Of a stretch of DNA of 64,000 bases, positions 52,842 through 61,315 are shown one piece after another; position 1 is the stretch's first letter; every line of letters starts with the position of its first letter. Both the position numbers and the translations under genes were made by a program. Origin of the DNA: Euryarchaeota archaeon UBA102 (lineage in GTDB: Archaea > Thermoplasmatota > Poseidoniia > MGIII > CG-Epi1); contig DAHL01000039.1 in the NCBI GenBank assembly GCA_002509225.1, positions 22,017 through 86,016 on the forward strand, written 5' to 3'. The notes below the pieces were generated by a model. It was not told the DNA's origin, ran no database searches, and saw only the letters and a list, made by a program, of their open reading frames with translations.

Positions 52842-53563
52842 TATTTACCTCCATATTTGCGTTTTAATGCATCTCTCTGTATTTCATACACCTGTTTACA
52901 TCCATCTATCGCCATGTTGAAAGCTTCTTCAAATTCATCTGGAGTCAATTCTCCATCCATCTGCATTAGAACTACTTCTTCCGTTGATGGTATTACTGCA
53001 ACTGGCAAGTCTGCTTCACCAAAATTATCTTCTTCTTTATTCAAATCCAATACTACTTTACCATCTATTCTTCCAGTGGCACATGAAGGTATCAAATCTT
53101 TCATTGGTATTCCTGCATCAGCAACTGCTACACTGGCTGCGGTTAAAGCTGCACATCTTGTTCCTGCATGAGCTTCTACAACCTGTATGTCTACACGAAT
53201 AGCGGCTTTTGGATATTTTTCAACCATAACCACACGTTCAAGAGCTTCAGATATCAGTAAAGAAATCTCCATAGATCTTCTATCGAGCCCAGGTCTTTTT
53301 CTATCATCAACACTAAATGGTGCCATGTTGTATCTGGCCTGTATTATTGCCCTATCTGGTTTCTGTTTATGTCTAGGATGGCATTCAATAGGTCCAAAAA
53401 CTCCACAATATATTTTGTTGTTTCCCCATTCTAAATACGATGAACCATCCGCTTCATCTAAGACTCCTGCTTCTATTTTCAAATGTCTTAGTTCGTTCGG
53501 TTTTCTACCATCTATTCTTTTTCCTTTTTTATCTATAAATTCTTTATCAAATTTTCCACCCAT
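52841..53563 (-). CDS. rrp41: Exosome subunit Rrp41, catalytic
   Basis: 240 residues, the phosphorolytic 3'-5' exoribonuclease (and polyadenylating) subunit. GKRIDGRKPNELRHLKIE, SSYLEWGNNKIYCGVFGP, KRPGLDRRSMEISLLISEAL and LDLNKEEDNFGEADLPVAV, which carries the catalytic aspartate region, are all present. Ring forms three Rrp41-Rrp42 pairs capped by Rrp4. Four bases separate it from rrp4. Confidence 0.96.
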   Translation of the reverse strand: MGGKFDKEFIDKKGKRIDGRKPNELRHLKIEAGVLDEADGSSYLEWGNNKIYCGVFGPIECHPRHKQKPDRAIIQARYNMAPFSVDDRKRPGLDRRSMEISLLISEALERVVMVEKYPKAAIRVDIQVVEAHAGTRCAALTAASVAVADAGIPMKDLIPSCATGRIDGKVVLDLNKEEDNFGEADLPVAVIPSTEEVVLMQMDGELTPDEFEEAFNMAIDGCKQVYEIQRDALKRKYGGK

Positions 53564-53567
53564 TGTA

Positions 53568-54254
53568 TCACTTATCTCCTTCTAGAAATTTCTCTATCAT
53601 TTTCGTACCTTCAATCTTTCCTTCTTCTTCATTTATCATTTTTATCGCTCCCATAGCCTTAGCTATTTCTTCTGTAGTTCCATCTACCCAAATCATCCCA
53701 TTCTGTCCAATTTGTATTCTCGTATTTGTTTTTTCTCTTATCATCTCTATATTCGCCCCCTGTTTTCCTATAATTTTGGATACGTTTCTACATTCAATTT
53801 TGAAAATAGTTCCAGCATATAATCTTCTACCAATAAAACCTTTTTTGAATGAAACTTGATATGATCCAGTCCCCGAAAAGAAAATCTCAGCTATACAGGC
53901 ATCCCCTATACCCATAAATTTAGACGTTTCACCTATTCCAACTTTCCATTCAGTTTCTGAAAAGTGCAACAGAGCATCACTTGAAGAATTTATATCCATA
54001 TACCAATGCGACGGGCCTATTCCGCTACAAGTTGCTATTACTACGTCACCAACCTTTGGATAATATCGACCCTTCATTGCTGATACGCTAATGTAGCTTC
54101 CACTTTGCTTTGCAGTACCTACTAAAGCTGAACAAATTTTATCCTTTTTTTTGAAGACTCCATCTCCTATTTTACCAGAAACTCCTATCTCGTCATTCGG
54201 AAAAAAAATCTCTTTACTTATACTTTTATTATCTGCGTCTGTTTTACTATTCAT
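53568..54254 (-). CDS. rrp4: Exosome RNA-binding subunit Rrp4
   Basis: 228 residues forming the RNA-binding cap of the exosome. An N-terminal domain (GISGKIGDG-like ISGKI, GSYISVSAMKGRYYPKVGD), the S1 domain (VVIATCSGIGPSHWYMDIN) and a KH domain (SKIIGKQGANIEMIREKTN). Start ATG at 54254. The gap of 54 bases to the SBDS gene is the longest in this block. Confidence 0.94.
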   Translation of the reverse strand: MNSKTDADNKSISKEIFFPNDEIGVSGKIGDGVFKKKDKICSALVGTAKQSGSYISVSAMKGRYYPKVGDVVIATCSGIGPSHWYMDINSSSDALLHFSETEWKVGIGETSKFMGIGDACIAEIFFSGTGSYQVSFKKGFIGRRLYAGTIFKIECRNVSKIIGKQGANIEMIREKTNTRIQIGQNGMIWVDGTTEEIAKAMGAIKMINEEEGKIEGTKMIEKFLEGDK

Positions 54255-54308
54255 TTAAACCAAATCTCGTTTTTTATTATTTCTTATGTGGATGTCGACC
54301 TAGACTAC

Positions 54309-55007
54309 TCAATTTAAAATCTTTGTCTCTACATCTCCCTTGGTTATGCTGTTTAATCGGTCTGTTAATTTCTTGTAAGAACCAGCGGCAATGTCGATTA
54401 CAGCTATCCACGTTCCATCATTCATATACTCTTCATTTTTAATCCTTTTACTGAATTCTTTTATCTCTCCATAACTTTTTCCAACATACCTACTAGGCAC
54501 TTTTACAGCCACATCAAAAGATTCCATGGAAATTGGTATTTTCATTTTTATCTCATTCACTGCTCTTTCTACCTGTACTTCTACACTTGCAAAAGGATCA
54601 ATAACAAATCGTGCTTCATTCAATGCATTCTCTATCCTTTGTGGGGGGTGCGGTGTTTCTGTTTGAGGATTCATAGCATTAGCGACTATGTGTGCAATAA
54701 TCTGTTTACTCTTTCTTTCTACTAATTTTCTTCTCTGCTCAGTAGTTAATTGAATATTACCTTTATTCAATATAATTTCAAATATTTCGTTTTTTTCTAA
54801 AGTTCCAAACGCCTCATTCAAGGCTTCTTCTGAAGGTCTATCGCCTTTTTTCGAATCGCTCCAAATTTCATCCGTCACCAATGATTCTTCCCAATCTATC
54901 TCTTTACTTTCTTTGTATTTCTCTGCAGCATCTGGCTCAATTAAAATCTCAAATTTCTGCCCCCCAGTTTCTATCCGGGCTATCACCGCTTCTTCTACGG
55001 TTACCAT
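54309..55007 (-). CDS. sdo1: SBDS-family ribosome maturation protein
   Basis: 232 residues, archaeal orthologue of Shwachman-Bodian-Diamond syndrome protein, involved in large-subunit maturation (release of aIF6). Three domains are visible: the N-terminal FYSH domain (ARIETGGQKFEILIEPDAAE, IWSDSKKGDRPSEEALNEAF), a central helical domain (IIAHIVANAMNPQT, PHPPQRIENALNEARF) and a C-terminal ferredoxin-like domain (VAVKVPSRYVGKSYGEIKEF). ATG overlaps nothing but lies right at the psmA stop. Confidence 0.95.
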   Translation of the reverse strand: MVTVEEAVIARIETGGQKFEILIEPDAAEKYKESKEIDWEESLVTDEIWSDSKKGDRPSEEALNEAFGTLEKNEIFEIILNKGNIQLTTEQRRKLVERKSKQIIAHIVANAMNPQTETPHPPQRIENALNEARFVIDPFASVEVQVERAVNEIKMKIPISMESFDVAVKVPSRYVGKSYGEIKEFSKRIKNEEYMNDGTWIAVIDIAAGSYKKLTDRLNSITKGDVETKILN

Positions 55008-55721
55008 CTAATTTTTGCCAGTAGTATGTTTCTTAATTTCTTCTTGAGTTAGATTATGAAAGCCCTTTTCTTTCGAAACATTCGCTATTTCTACATTCTT
55101 AATATCAAATTTCTCTTCATTGGCTGTTTTCAAGGCTTTAACTCCTAATCCAATAGCTTGCTTAACTGTCATTCCTTCTTTATATTCTTTCTCAAAAATT
55201 TCCCCTACTTCATTCCTACCTGCTCCAATTCCAATGGCTTTGTACGAAGTCATCGCACCTGATGGATCAGTTTCGTAAAGATGCGCTCCGTATTCATCAA
55301 CACCTGCTATAATTAATGCAGTACCAAACGGTCTAACTCCACCATATTGGGTGTATGATTGTTTAAAGTCGCAAAGTTTCTTCACCAATGCCTCAATAGG
55401 CATCTCTTCTCCATAATTGAATCGATTGGTTTGACACTCTACTCTGGCTCTATCAACTAGAGCCCTTGCATCAGCTACCAATCCCGAAGTTGCACAACCA
55501 ACATTTTCATCTATTTTGAAAACTTTCTCTATACTGTCCGGTTCAACTAATCTAGAACCAACTCTTTTTTCAACAAGTAAAACAACACCATCTTTGTATT
55601 TTATTCCCAAGGTAGTTGTTCCTCTCTTTACAGCTTCTCTAGCATATTCAACTTGAAACAATCTACCATCTGGTGAAAACACCGTTATTGCGCGGTCATA
55701 AGCCATATGTCCTGGTTGCAT
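55008..55721 (-). CDS. psmA: Proteasome subunit alpha
   Basis: 237 residues forming the outer ring of the 20S proteasome. N-terminal gate YDRAITVFSPDGRLFQVEYA, GTTTLGIKYKDGVVLLVEKR, then IGIGAGRNEVGEIFEKEY. The C-terminus is NLTQEEIKKHTTGKN. The start ATG has GAGTGA six bases before it. This is the first gene of the minus-strand superoperon psmA-SBDS-rrp4-rrp41-rrp42-eL43-rpoP-pcc1-pfdB-DHH-PrsW. The beta subunit is not in the window. Confidence 0.96.
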   Translation of the reverse strand: MQPGHMAYDRAITVFSPDGRLFQVEYAREAVKRGTTTLGIKYKDGVVLLVEKRVGSRLVEPDSIEKVFKIDENVGCATSGLVADARALVDRARVECQTNRFNYGEEMPIEALVKKLCDFKQSYTQYGGVRPFGTALIIAGVDEYGAHLYETDPSGAMTSYKAIGIGAGRNEVGEIFEKEYKEGMTVKQAIGLGVKALKTANEEKFDIKNVEIANVSKEKGFHNLTQEEIKKHTTGKN

Positions 55722-55807
55722 AAAATATCACTCTTCCACCATCGATTGTATACCTCTAAAAGGATATGGGTCATTTTATTCTACGTTTCATTCATCAACC
55801 TTTAATT

Positions 55808-55817
55808 ACTTAAATAG
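55808..55817 (+). promoter_or_regulatory. TATA-like box for the PKD lipoprotein gene
   Basis: ACTTAAATAG lies with its centre about 22-26 bases before the GTG start at 55835, the spacing of an archaeal TATA box relative to a leaderless start. No Shine-Dalgarno sequence precedes the GTG. Confidence 0.45.
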
Positions 55818-55834
55818 ATTAAAAATAGGTTTTT

Positions 55835-57025
55835 GTGAACAAAGCTCTTTCGATTCTGATTTTTTTATCTTTGACATCTGGTTGTTTGAATAACACTTCT
55901 CAAGAAATAGACAATGTAACTTTCAGTATAGAAAACGAGGAAATAGTTAGGGGTGAGGTTATTTTTTTCTCTACTAATGGCTCTGATTACCCTTCAGGAA
56001 GCTCATTTTTCTGGAAGTTTGGCGACGGTTCAGGTGCTGGCGGTACATCAGCAGAGCACATTTATTCAACAGAGGGAATTTTCGAAGTATCTTTAACCGT
56101 AGTATCTAACAGTGGCAATACAGGTCAATATGTAAAAGAGATAGAAGTACTCTATCCAAACCTACCACCTATCGCTTCATCTTATATATTGAACGAAGCC
56201 GGACATGTTCAATTAGGCAGAGTAAATACAGAATTTTTCTTTTATGGCAATGATTCTTCAGATCCAGAAGGTTCTTCTTTGAATTATAGTTGGAGCTTTG
56301 GAGATGGCTCTTCCAGTTCAGGCATGTATACGAATTATTCGTACGTTGCTGCAGGAAACTATACAATAAATCTAACAGTAACAGATGAAAGAAATATATC
56401 TTCTTCTTCACTTTCATGGGTCGTTGTAAAGAATTATGAATACAATATCACCTTTCAAGAGATGGAATCTACAGTCATTTTATCTTCACCTCCTAACCGT
56501 TTGCTAGAGGGCGAAACTAATACAACTTTATGGATGGGGCATAGTAACCTCACTAGTGTAAGATTTGTTCTAGAATGGACAGACGATATTCAAACTTTAG
56601 AAGATTTACAAGATTTAGGTTTTAGTCAAGCAGCTATAGATGCAATCGCTTCTATTTTCGGTGTCTTTTTCCCAGATACTTTCGAATTAGCACTAAACAC
56701 AACCGAAATAAACGGAGTTAACGATTTTTCTGAACAGAGTAGCAGTGAATATATAGAAGCGAATTACGAAAATTTGACTGGCATTCCTAATAATCCAGGC
56801 ATATATCATTTCGAAACCGAGACGGGCGCTTGGATTTGGCTTGAAAATAATTTCCCATCAAATGAAACAGGTCATAATAATTGGACGATAGACGTTACAT
56901 GTATTCATGCTTCACCCGATGACGTTTTGGGCTTCTTTTTTGATCCAGACGATGGAAATAATTTTACACTTTCAGTCATCTATACTTATTATGTTGCAGT
57001 TTTAACGGAAGTTTCACTCGTCTAA
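55835..57025 (+). CDS. PKD-domain lipoprotein
   Basis: 396 residues. The N-terminus (NKALSILIFLSLTSGC) is a lipoprotein signal with lipobox LTSGC. Two PKD domains follow: ANGSDYPSGSSFFWKFGDGS-like text with FWKFGDGSGAGG (about 40-105) and YSWSFGDGSSSSG (about 110-200), each with the WxFGDG turn and a final VTD/V strand. The rest (200-396) is an Asn/Glu-rich exterior domain that I cannot name. GTG start. The 3' end overlaps the convergent PQQ/TPR gene by 12 bases. Probably surface attachment or polymer binding. Confidence 0.87.
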   Translation: MNKALSILIFLSLTSGCLNNTSQEIDNVTFSIENEEIVRGEVIFFSTNGSDYPSGSSFFWKFGDGSGAGGTSAEHIYSTEGIFEVSLTVVSNSGNTGQYVKEIEVLYPNLPPIASSYILNEAGHVQLGRVNTEFFFYGNDSSDPEGSSLNYSWSFGDGSSSSGMYTNYSYVAAGNYTINLTVTDERNISSSSLSWVVVKNYEYNITFQEMESTVILSSPPNRLLEGETNTTLWMGHSNLTSVRFVLEWTDDIQTLEDLQDLGFSQAAIDAIASIFGVFFPDTFELALNTTEINGVNDFSEQSSSEYIEANYENLTGIPNNPGIYHFETETGAWIWLENNFPSNETGHNNWTIDVTCIHASPDDVLGFFFDPDDGNNFTLSVIYTYYVAVLTEVSLV

Positions 57026-58381
57026 TTCAGTTTCAGCATCTAATATGTCTGCTAGTATTTTCAACGTTTTGCCAGCTTGACTGTAATCTGACATTCTCGA
57101 TTTTTCAAGCGTTTTGTATGATTTTTTGATTGCCCCCTCATAATCATTTGGATTGGCCTTTAGAGAAATATAATATTCACATACAGATAGATTATGCCAA
57201 CCTCTTGGCTCTTCTGGATTAATTTCAGTGGCTTTTTGATAGTGCTCCTTTGCTCTTTCTAAACGCCCCTCATTCCAACAGGCGTGACCCAATCTTAGAT
57301 AAGTTCTCACATCTTCTTTCCCAACATCTGCTATGAATTGTGAGAATTCACCCCCTTCTTCTTTCAAAGTCGTCGTCCCCATTGTAGTTGATTCTGAAAT
57401 TCCGCTATCTCCATAACTTTCATATTCAGTAGTATCTGGGATTGGACCATCAAAAATGCCAAAGTTAAACATAGGTTCTACATCCGGCTCTTTCACAGTT
57501 TCACTCACACTGTTGTATCCAACATCTCTTTCATATTCATTTATTCTACTTTCTACATTTGTTTTATTATCTAAAAATACAACACTCTCTCCATTACCAG
57601 CAAATAAAGAGTTCGCATCTCTAGCCGCTGCAACACAAACAACTTCATTGGTAAATTCATTTTTCTTAATCAATTCACCATTGTCCGATATTAAGTATGC
57701 ATTTTTGTCATGTGAGCCTGCTATAATTTTGCCATCTTTTAATGATTCTATGCTTCTTATGTATCCTCCGGTTTGATAATTCCAAATCGGCTCACCATTT
57801 TCGTTTAAACAATATATTTTCTTATCCCATCCACCCAAATATATTTTATTTCCTATTTCGTTTATGTCTACATCCCACAACGAATCTTCCTTTTGCTGTT
57901 TGAATATGAGATTTCCCATTCTATCTATAAGGAATAAGAATTCATCTCCACAGGCAACAATTTTTTCAGCCCCTCTGGACATTGAAATACCTATCATCGC
58001 TCTGTCAGTTTCATATTCCCATATCTTATCTCCATTAGAACTATACAATCCTATTGAGTCTCCAGTTCCCACTGCTATGTAATTGCCTTCAGGATCTGTA
58101 CTAATTGACCATATGGTTTTTCCTATTTCACGTTCCCATTCTAGATTGCCATTCGAATTCAATGCAGTCATTCTACAATCTTTTCCACCAAAAAAAATCT
58201 TATCTCCTTTCTCTGTAATATTGACACAACATAACCCCTCTTTCATCTCCTTTTTCCAAACAATATCTCCATTCTGATTAACAAAATTAAGATTACCATT
58301 TCTGTCTGCAATTACAATAGATTTTCCATCTCCTGATGACGAAATCTTGAGCGCCTGCCCATCTAGCGTTAATTCAAACAT
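57014..58381 (-). CDS. Beta-propeller (PQQ-like) protein with C-terminal TPR
   Basis: 455 residues with no signal peptide. The first 270 residues hold six or seven blades with repeated motifs such as NGNLEWEREIGKTIWS, NGDKIWEYETDRAM and NGEPIWNYQTGGYI, resembling the PQQ/WD40-like propellers. A linker (about 285-340) precedes TPR units: YLRLGHACWNEGRLERAKEH and EEPRGWHNLSVCEYY. Such proteins act as scaffolds; no enzymatic residue is evident. The divergent upstream region is AT-rich with duplicated TATA-like boxes. Confidence 0.83.
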   Translation of the reverse strand: MFELTLDGQALKISSSGDGKSIVIADRNGNLNFVNQNGDIVWKKEMKEGLCCVNITEKGDKIFFGGKDCRMTALNSNGNLEWEREIGKTIWSISTDPEGNYIAVGTGDSIGLYSSNGDKIWEYETDRAMIGISMSRGAEKIVACGDEFLFLIDRMGNLIFKQQKEDSLWDVDINEIGNKIYLGGWDKKIYCLNENGEPIWNYQTGGYIRSIESLKDGKIIAGSHDKNAYLISDNGELIKKNEFTNEVVCVAAARDANSLFAGNGESVVFLDNKTNVESRINEYERDVGYNSVSETVKEPDVEPMFNFGIFDGPIPDTTEYESYGDSGISESTTMGTTTLKEEGGEFSQFIADVGKEDVRTYLRLGHACWNEGRLERAKEHYQKATEINPEEPRGWHNLSVCEYYISLKANPNDYEGAIKKSYKTLEKSRMSDYSQAGKTLKILADILDAETELDE

Positions 58382-58475
58382 AGTAACAAAGTCCCACTTC
58401 CCGATTCCATCTCTTATTTATTTCTTCTCTTGTTATAAATTAAGAAATCATCATTGTTTTTTTTTCACATTTTTA

Positions 58476-58497
58476 TAGAACATCTACATTTAAATAA
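58476..58497 (+). repeat. Promoter-like repeat, copy 1 (TATA element)
   Basis: TAGAACA followed by five bases and ATTTAAATAA (58488-58497). This 22-base unit recurs exactly 63 bases downstream with 19 of 22 bases matching. The ATTTAAATAA core is a strong archaeal TATA element and, being nearly palindromic, could serve either direction between the divergent genes. Confidence 0.7.
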
Positions 58498-58538
58498 ACA
58501 TCAATTTTGTCTTTTCGTCCAATATTTTCTATCTGTTT

Positions 58539-58560
58539 TAGAACACATAAATTTAAATAA
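58539..58560 (+). promoter_or_regulatory. Promoter-like repeat, copy 2 (TATA element for the coiled-coil gene)
   Basis: Second copy of the 22-base unit, with TAGAACA and ATTTAAATAA (58551-58560). Transcription would begin near 58580, giving a leader of about 50 bases with GGAG (58617-58620) before the TTG at 58629. The remainder of the 58382-58628 spacer holds a T9 run (58457-58465) and no open frame that I can support. Confidence 0.6.
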
Positions 58561-58628
58561 CATTCTCATCTGTAACGTAATACTAAGTCGCATAAATTTT
58601 GATTAGTACACAAAAAGGAGAATTAACT

Positions 58629-59408
58629 TTGGACGAAAACACACAGATGCTAGTCGCCGGTTATTTGGTCGTAGCACTTTTGATAGGCTTGATTGTATTA
58701 TTCACATCTAGAAGAAAATTCCAAGGTGAAGCTGCTAGTGCTCAAGACAGATTAGATTCTATAGAGGCGTCTCTTGAAAAATTACAAGATACCGAAGAAT
58801 TACTAGAGATTTCAGCTTACGACGCTTCCCGCACTGCTACTAAACTAGAAGCACATCTTTCAGCTTTTAACGATATATTGGTCAAGGCTCAAAATTTAGC
58901 AGCTGAAGAGCGTCTGTCTACTTTAGAAGAGGAATTAAAGGAAGAGATACAGAGGAAGGAGATCGAAGAATTAGAAGCACTGGAACCAGATATTGAGAAA
59001 CTATCTGAAAAATTCCATGAAACCTTATCACGTTTAGTAGCAGCTAGAGAAGATTTAACTAAGATTCAAGAACAAATGGCCTACATAATGAAGACTGAAA
59101 GGGATGAACAATTAGAGAAGATTACTGCTATGAATGAAGAGTATGAGGATACACTAAGTAAGATTGACGCTCTAGAAGATTTACAAAAGCAGAGGGACGA
59201 TTCAAAAGAAGAATCTACAATCATGGATTTATTGGGCAGTGAAGAGGAGTTAGCTGGCGGTTTAGGAAATGATGATTTAGATGATTTAGATTATGACGGC
59301 GATGAAGAAGAAATCGAAATCTACGAGGATGAAGATGGAACTTATTATTACATAGATCCAGACACAGACGAAGAAGTTCCTTGCGATGACGAAGGAAATC
59401 CTCTCTAA
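58629..59408 (+). CDS. Membrane-anchored coiled-coil protein with acidic tail
   Basis: 259 residues from TTG 58629 (GGAG eight bases before). A TTG at 58599 gives ten more residues and is the alternative. One N-terminal span (MLVAGYLVVALLIGLIVLF) is followed by a long charged coiled coil (about 40-195, heptads rich in Leu, Glu and Lys) and a very acidic tail (EEEIEIYEDEDGTYYYIDPD). Orientation probably leaves the coil in the cytoplasm. I do not recognise the family. The strong duplicated promoter and the tail suggest an abundant structural protein or a chaperone-like adaptor, unproven. Confidence 0.8.
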   Translation: MDENTQMLVAGYLVVALLIGLIVLFTSRRKFQGEAASAQDRLDSIEASLEKLQDTEELLEISAYDASRTATKLEAHLSAFNDILVKAQNLAAEERLSTLEEELKEEIQRKEIEELEALEPDIEKLSEKFHETLSRLVAAREDLTKIQEQMAYIMKTERDEQLEKITAMNEEYEDTLSKIDALEDLQKQRDDSKEESTIMDLLGSEEELAGGLGNDDLDDLDYDGDEEEIEIYEDEDGTYYYIDPDTDEEVPCDDEGNPL

Positions 59409-59423
59409 TAGTTTTATCTTTTC

Positions 59424-60059
59424 ATGAACCTTGCTTGGTGGTGGGATTTACAGGATAGAATAAATCGTGATTTCAATTTTGATATCAAGAGGGAGAAAGT
59501 AGCAGAGAGATTACTCAGACGTTTTTCTAAAAAAATCCCTTCCAATAATCTAGATATAGCTGGAAAAAACGTTGTAGTAGTCGGAGCCGATATAACTCCA
59601 GATATCATTTTACCAAAAGATTTCACTATTGTAGCCGATGGGGCGGTTAAGGCGTTTAGAGAAAGAAATCAGGTACCCAATGTCATTGTTAGTGATTTAG
59701 ATGGTTACCCCTCAGATATCAATTGGGCTACTAGAAACGGTTCTTCTCTTGTAATACATGGCCATGGAGATAATCTTTCACGTTTAATAGAACACGTTCC
59801 ACGAATGAATTTTACAACACTCACTTCAACATATCCCTCCAAATCTTTAGAATGCTGGGGTGGTTTCACTGATGGCGATCGCTCTATTCTAATGGCTCTT
59901 TCTTTGGGTGCTAAAAGTGTTTCATTACTGGGTTTTAGTTTTGATTCTATAGGTAAATACACAGGTATTTCTGTTCCCCAGATTAAAAAAAAGAAACTTT
60001 TTTGGGCCAAACATATTATTTCCGAAATATCAAAAAGATATAATAGATTTCATCTTTAA
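59424..60059 (+). CDS. mptE: 6-hydroxymethyl-7,8-dihydropterin pyrophosphokinase, MptE-like
   Basis: 211 residues of the archaeal MptE/DUF115 family, which activates the pterin for folate or methanopterin synthesis. Typical are NVVVVGADITPDI, FTIVADGAVKAFRER, NVIVSDLDGYP, HGHGDN and GFTDGDRSILMALSLGAKSV. Complements folD elsewhere in the window. The 3' end overlaps the convergent ABC ATPase by four bases (TTAA). Confidence 0.92.
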   Translation: MNLAWWWDLQDRINRDFNFDIKREKVAERLLRRFSKKIPSNNLDIAGKNVVVVGADITPDIILPKDFTIVADGAVKAFRERNQVPNVIVSDLDGYPSDINWATRNGSSLVIHGHGDNLSRLIEHVPRMNFTTLTSTYPSKSLECWGGFTDGDRSILMALSLGAKSVSLLGFSFDSIGKYTGISVPQIKKKKLFWAKHIISEISKRYNRFHL

Positions 60060-60817
60060 TCAGTTCTATAAAATCTACCTTCAGTTATTCCAGTAGTCGA
60101 ATCTGCTTCAACTATACTTACAAAACAATCTTCCAAATTTTTAGAATTTGTAGCTATCATCAAATCAGAAACGGTTCCAATACCGCCCAATCTACCATCG
60201 TTTATTATTCCTATTCTATCGCACAAACTTTCCGCTATTTCAGTTATATGTGTAGATAGTATTATTGTACAACCAGTCCTAGCTAATTTTCTAATCCATT
60301 CCTTTAACAACTTAACATATCTAGGGTCAAGTCCACTTGCAGGTTCATCTAATACTAACACTTCTGGGTCATGTATCAATGTTTGAGCAATAGCTAATCT
60401 TTGTTTCATCCCTTTCGAATAAGAACCAACCTCCGAAAAAATATGTTTCTCCAATCCCAATTTTTCAGAATAATAATCAATTCTCTCCTCTATCAAATTA
60501 GATGATAATTTTCTAAGAGCGCCTATTAATTCTAAATTTTCTTTACCAGTCAATCTTTCATATAATTGCGCATTCTCTGGTAAATAACCGATTTTCGCTT
60601 TAACTGCTAATGGGTTGATTCTAACATCTACTCCACCAACATGTATACTTCCATTCGTAGGTTTTAATAATCCACAAACCATCTTCATAGTGGTAGATTT
60701 ACCTGCTCCATTACTTCCCAATAAACCGAATATTTCTCCTCTATGTATGTTCAAATCAAGTTTAGACACGGCTACAGTTTTACCATATAAACGCGTAACA
60801 TTTTGTAGTTCAATCAT
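60056..60817 (-). CDS. ABC transporter ATP-binding protein
   Basis: 253 residues. Walker A GLLGSNGAGKSTTMKMV, Q-loop IGYLPENAQLYERLTGKENL, signature SYSKGMKQRLAIAQTL, Walker B VLVLDEPASGLDP and switch STHITEIAESLCD. Like the ATPases of ABC-2 exporters (CcmA, NatA). No permease gene adjoins it, so the partner is encoded elsewhere. Signature reads YSKGMKQR, a common variant in this subfamily. Confidence 0.93.
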   Translation of the reverse strand: MIELQNVTRLYGKTVAVSKLDLNIHRGEIFGLLGSNGAGKSTTMKMVCGLLKPTNGSIHVGGVDVRINPLAVKAKIGYLPENAQLYERLTGKENLELIGALRKLSSNLIEERIDYYSEKLGLEKHIFSEVGSYSKGMKQRLAIAQTLIHDPEVLVLDEPASGLDPRYVKLLKEWIRKLARTGCTIILSTHITEIAESLCDRIGIINDGRLGGIGTVSDLMIATNSKNLEDCFVSIVEADSTTGITEGRFYRTD

Positions 60818-60883
60818 TGTACCTTCTAAGTTTTACTTCACCGAGAAACCTAACTTTATAGTTTCTTTATACTTCGGCATACA

Positions 60884-61315
60884 ATGAATCGTAATAAAAA
60901 CGTATCCTATTCTCTGAGAATATCAGAAGAAATTCATACAATATTGGATAAACTATCTTCCTCCCCTTATCCAATATTGGTAGAAGGGCTCCGTGATAAA
61001 AAGGCACTTAGAAAATTAAATATTCCCAATGAAATAATAATAATCAATAAAGGCCATTCTATTGTCAAAGTGGTCGATGATTTATCTCATCTTTTAGGTC
61101 CAAAAGGCAAATTTATAATTTTAACAGATTGGGATAGGACTGGTGGAAATCTTTATCGTTTAATCAAAGATCACAGTACTTCATGTGATTTAATAATGGA
61201 CAATAATTTCAGAAAAAAACTGTCATTTTTGACAAAAAATGAAATACAATGCGTTGAACATTTACCAAAATTTTTAGACAACCTTAATTTAAACACAGGC
61301 GCCAATCAAGATTAA
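60884..61315 (+). CDS. Toprim-domain protein (RNase M5/primase-like)
   Basis: 143 residues, essentially a single Toprim domain. VEGLRDKKALRKL supplies the conserved Glu, KGHSIVKVVDDLSHLL the middle helix and LTDWDRTGGNLYRLIKDH the Asp-x-Asp motif. Single-domain archaeal Toprim proteins are related to RNase M5 and to DnaG primase; the exact reaction is unknown. It begins 66 bases from the divergent ABC gene and its stop directly abuts the next ATG. Confidence 0.85.
   Translation: MNRNKNVSYSLRISEEIHTILDKLSSSPYPILVEGLRDKKALRKLNIPNEIIIINKGHSIVKVVDDLSHLLGPKGKFIILTDWDRTGGNLYRLIKDHSTSCDLIMDNNFRKKLSFLTKNEIQCVEHLPKFLDNLNLNTGANQD

Noticed and set aside
58457-58465. T9 run as a terminator
   Set aside because: It lies between two divergent starts, so no transcript ends there on the plus strand.
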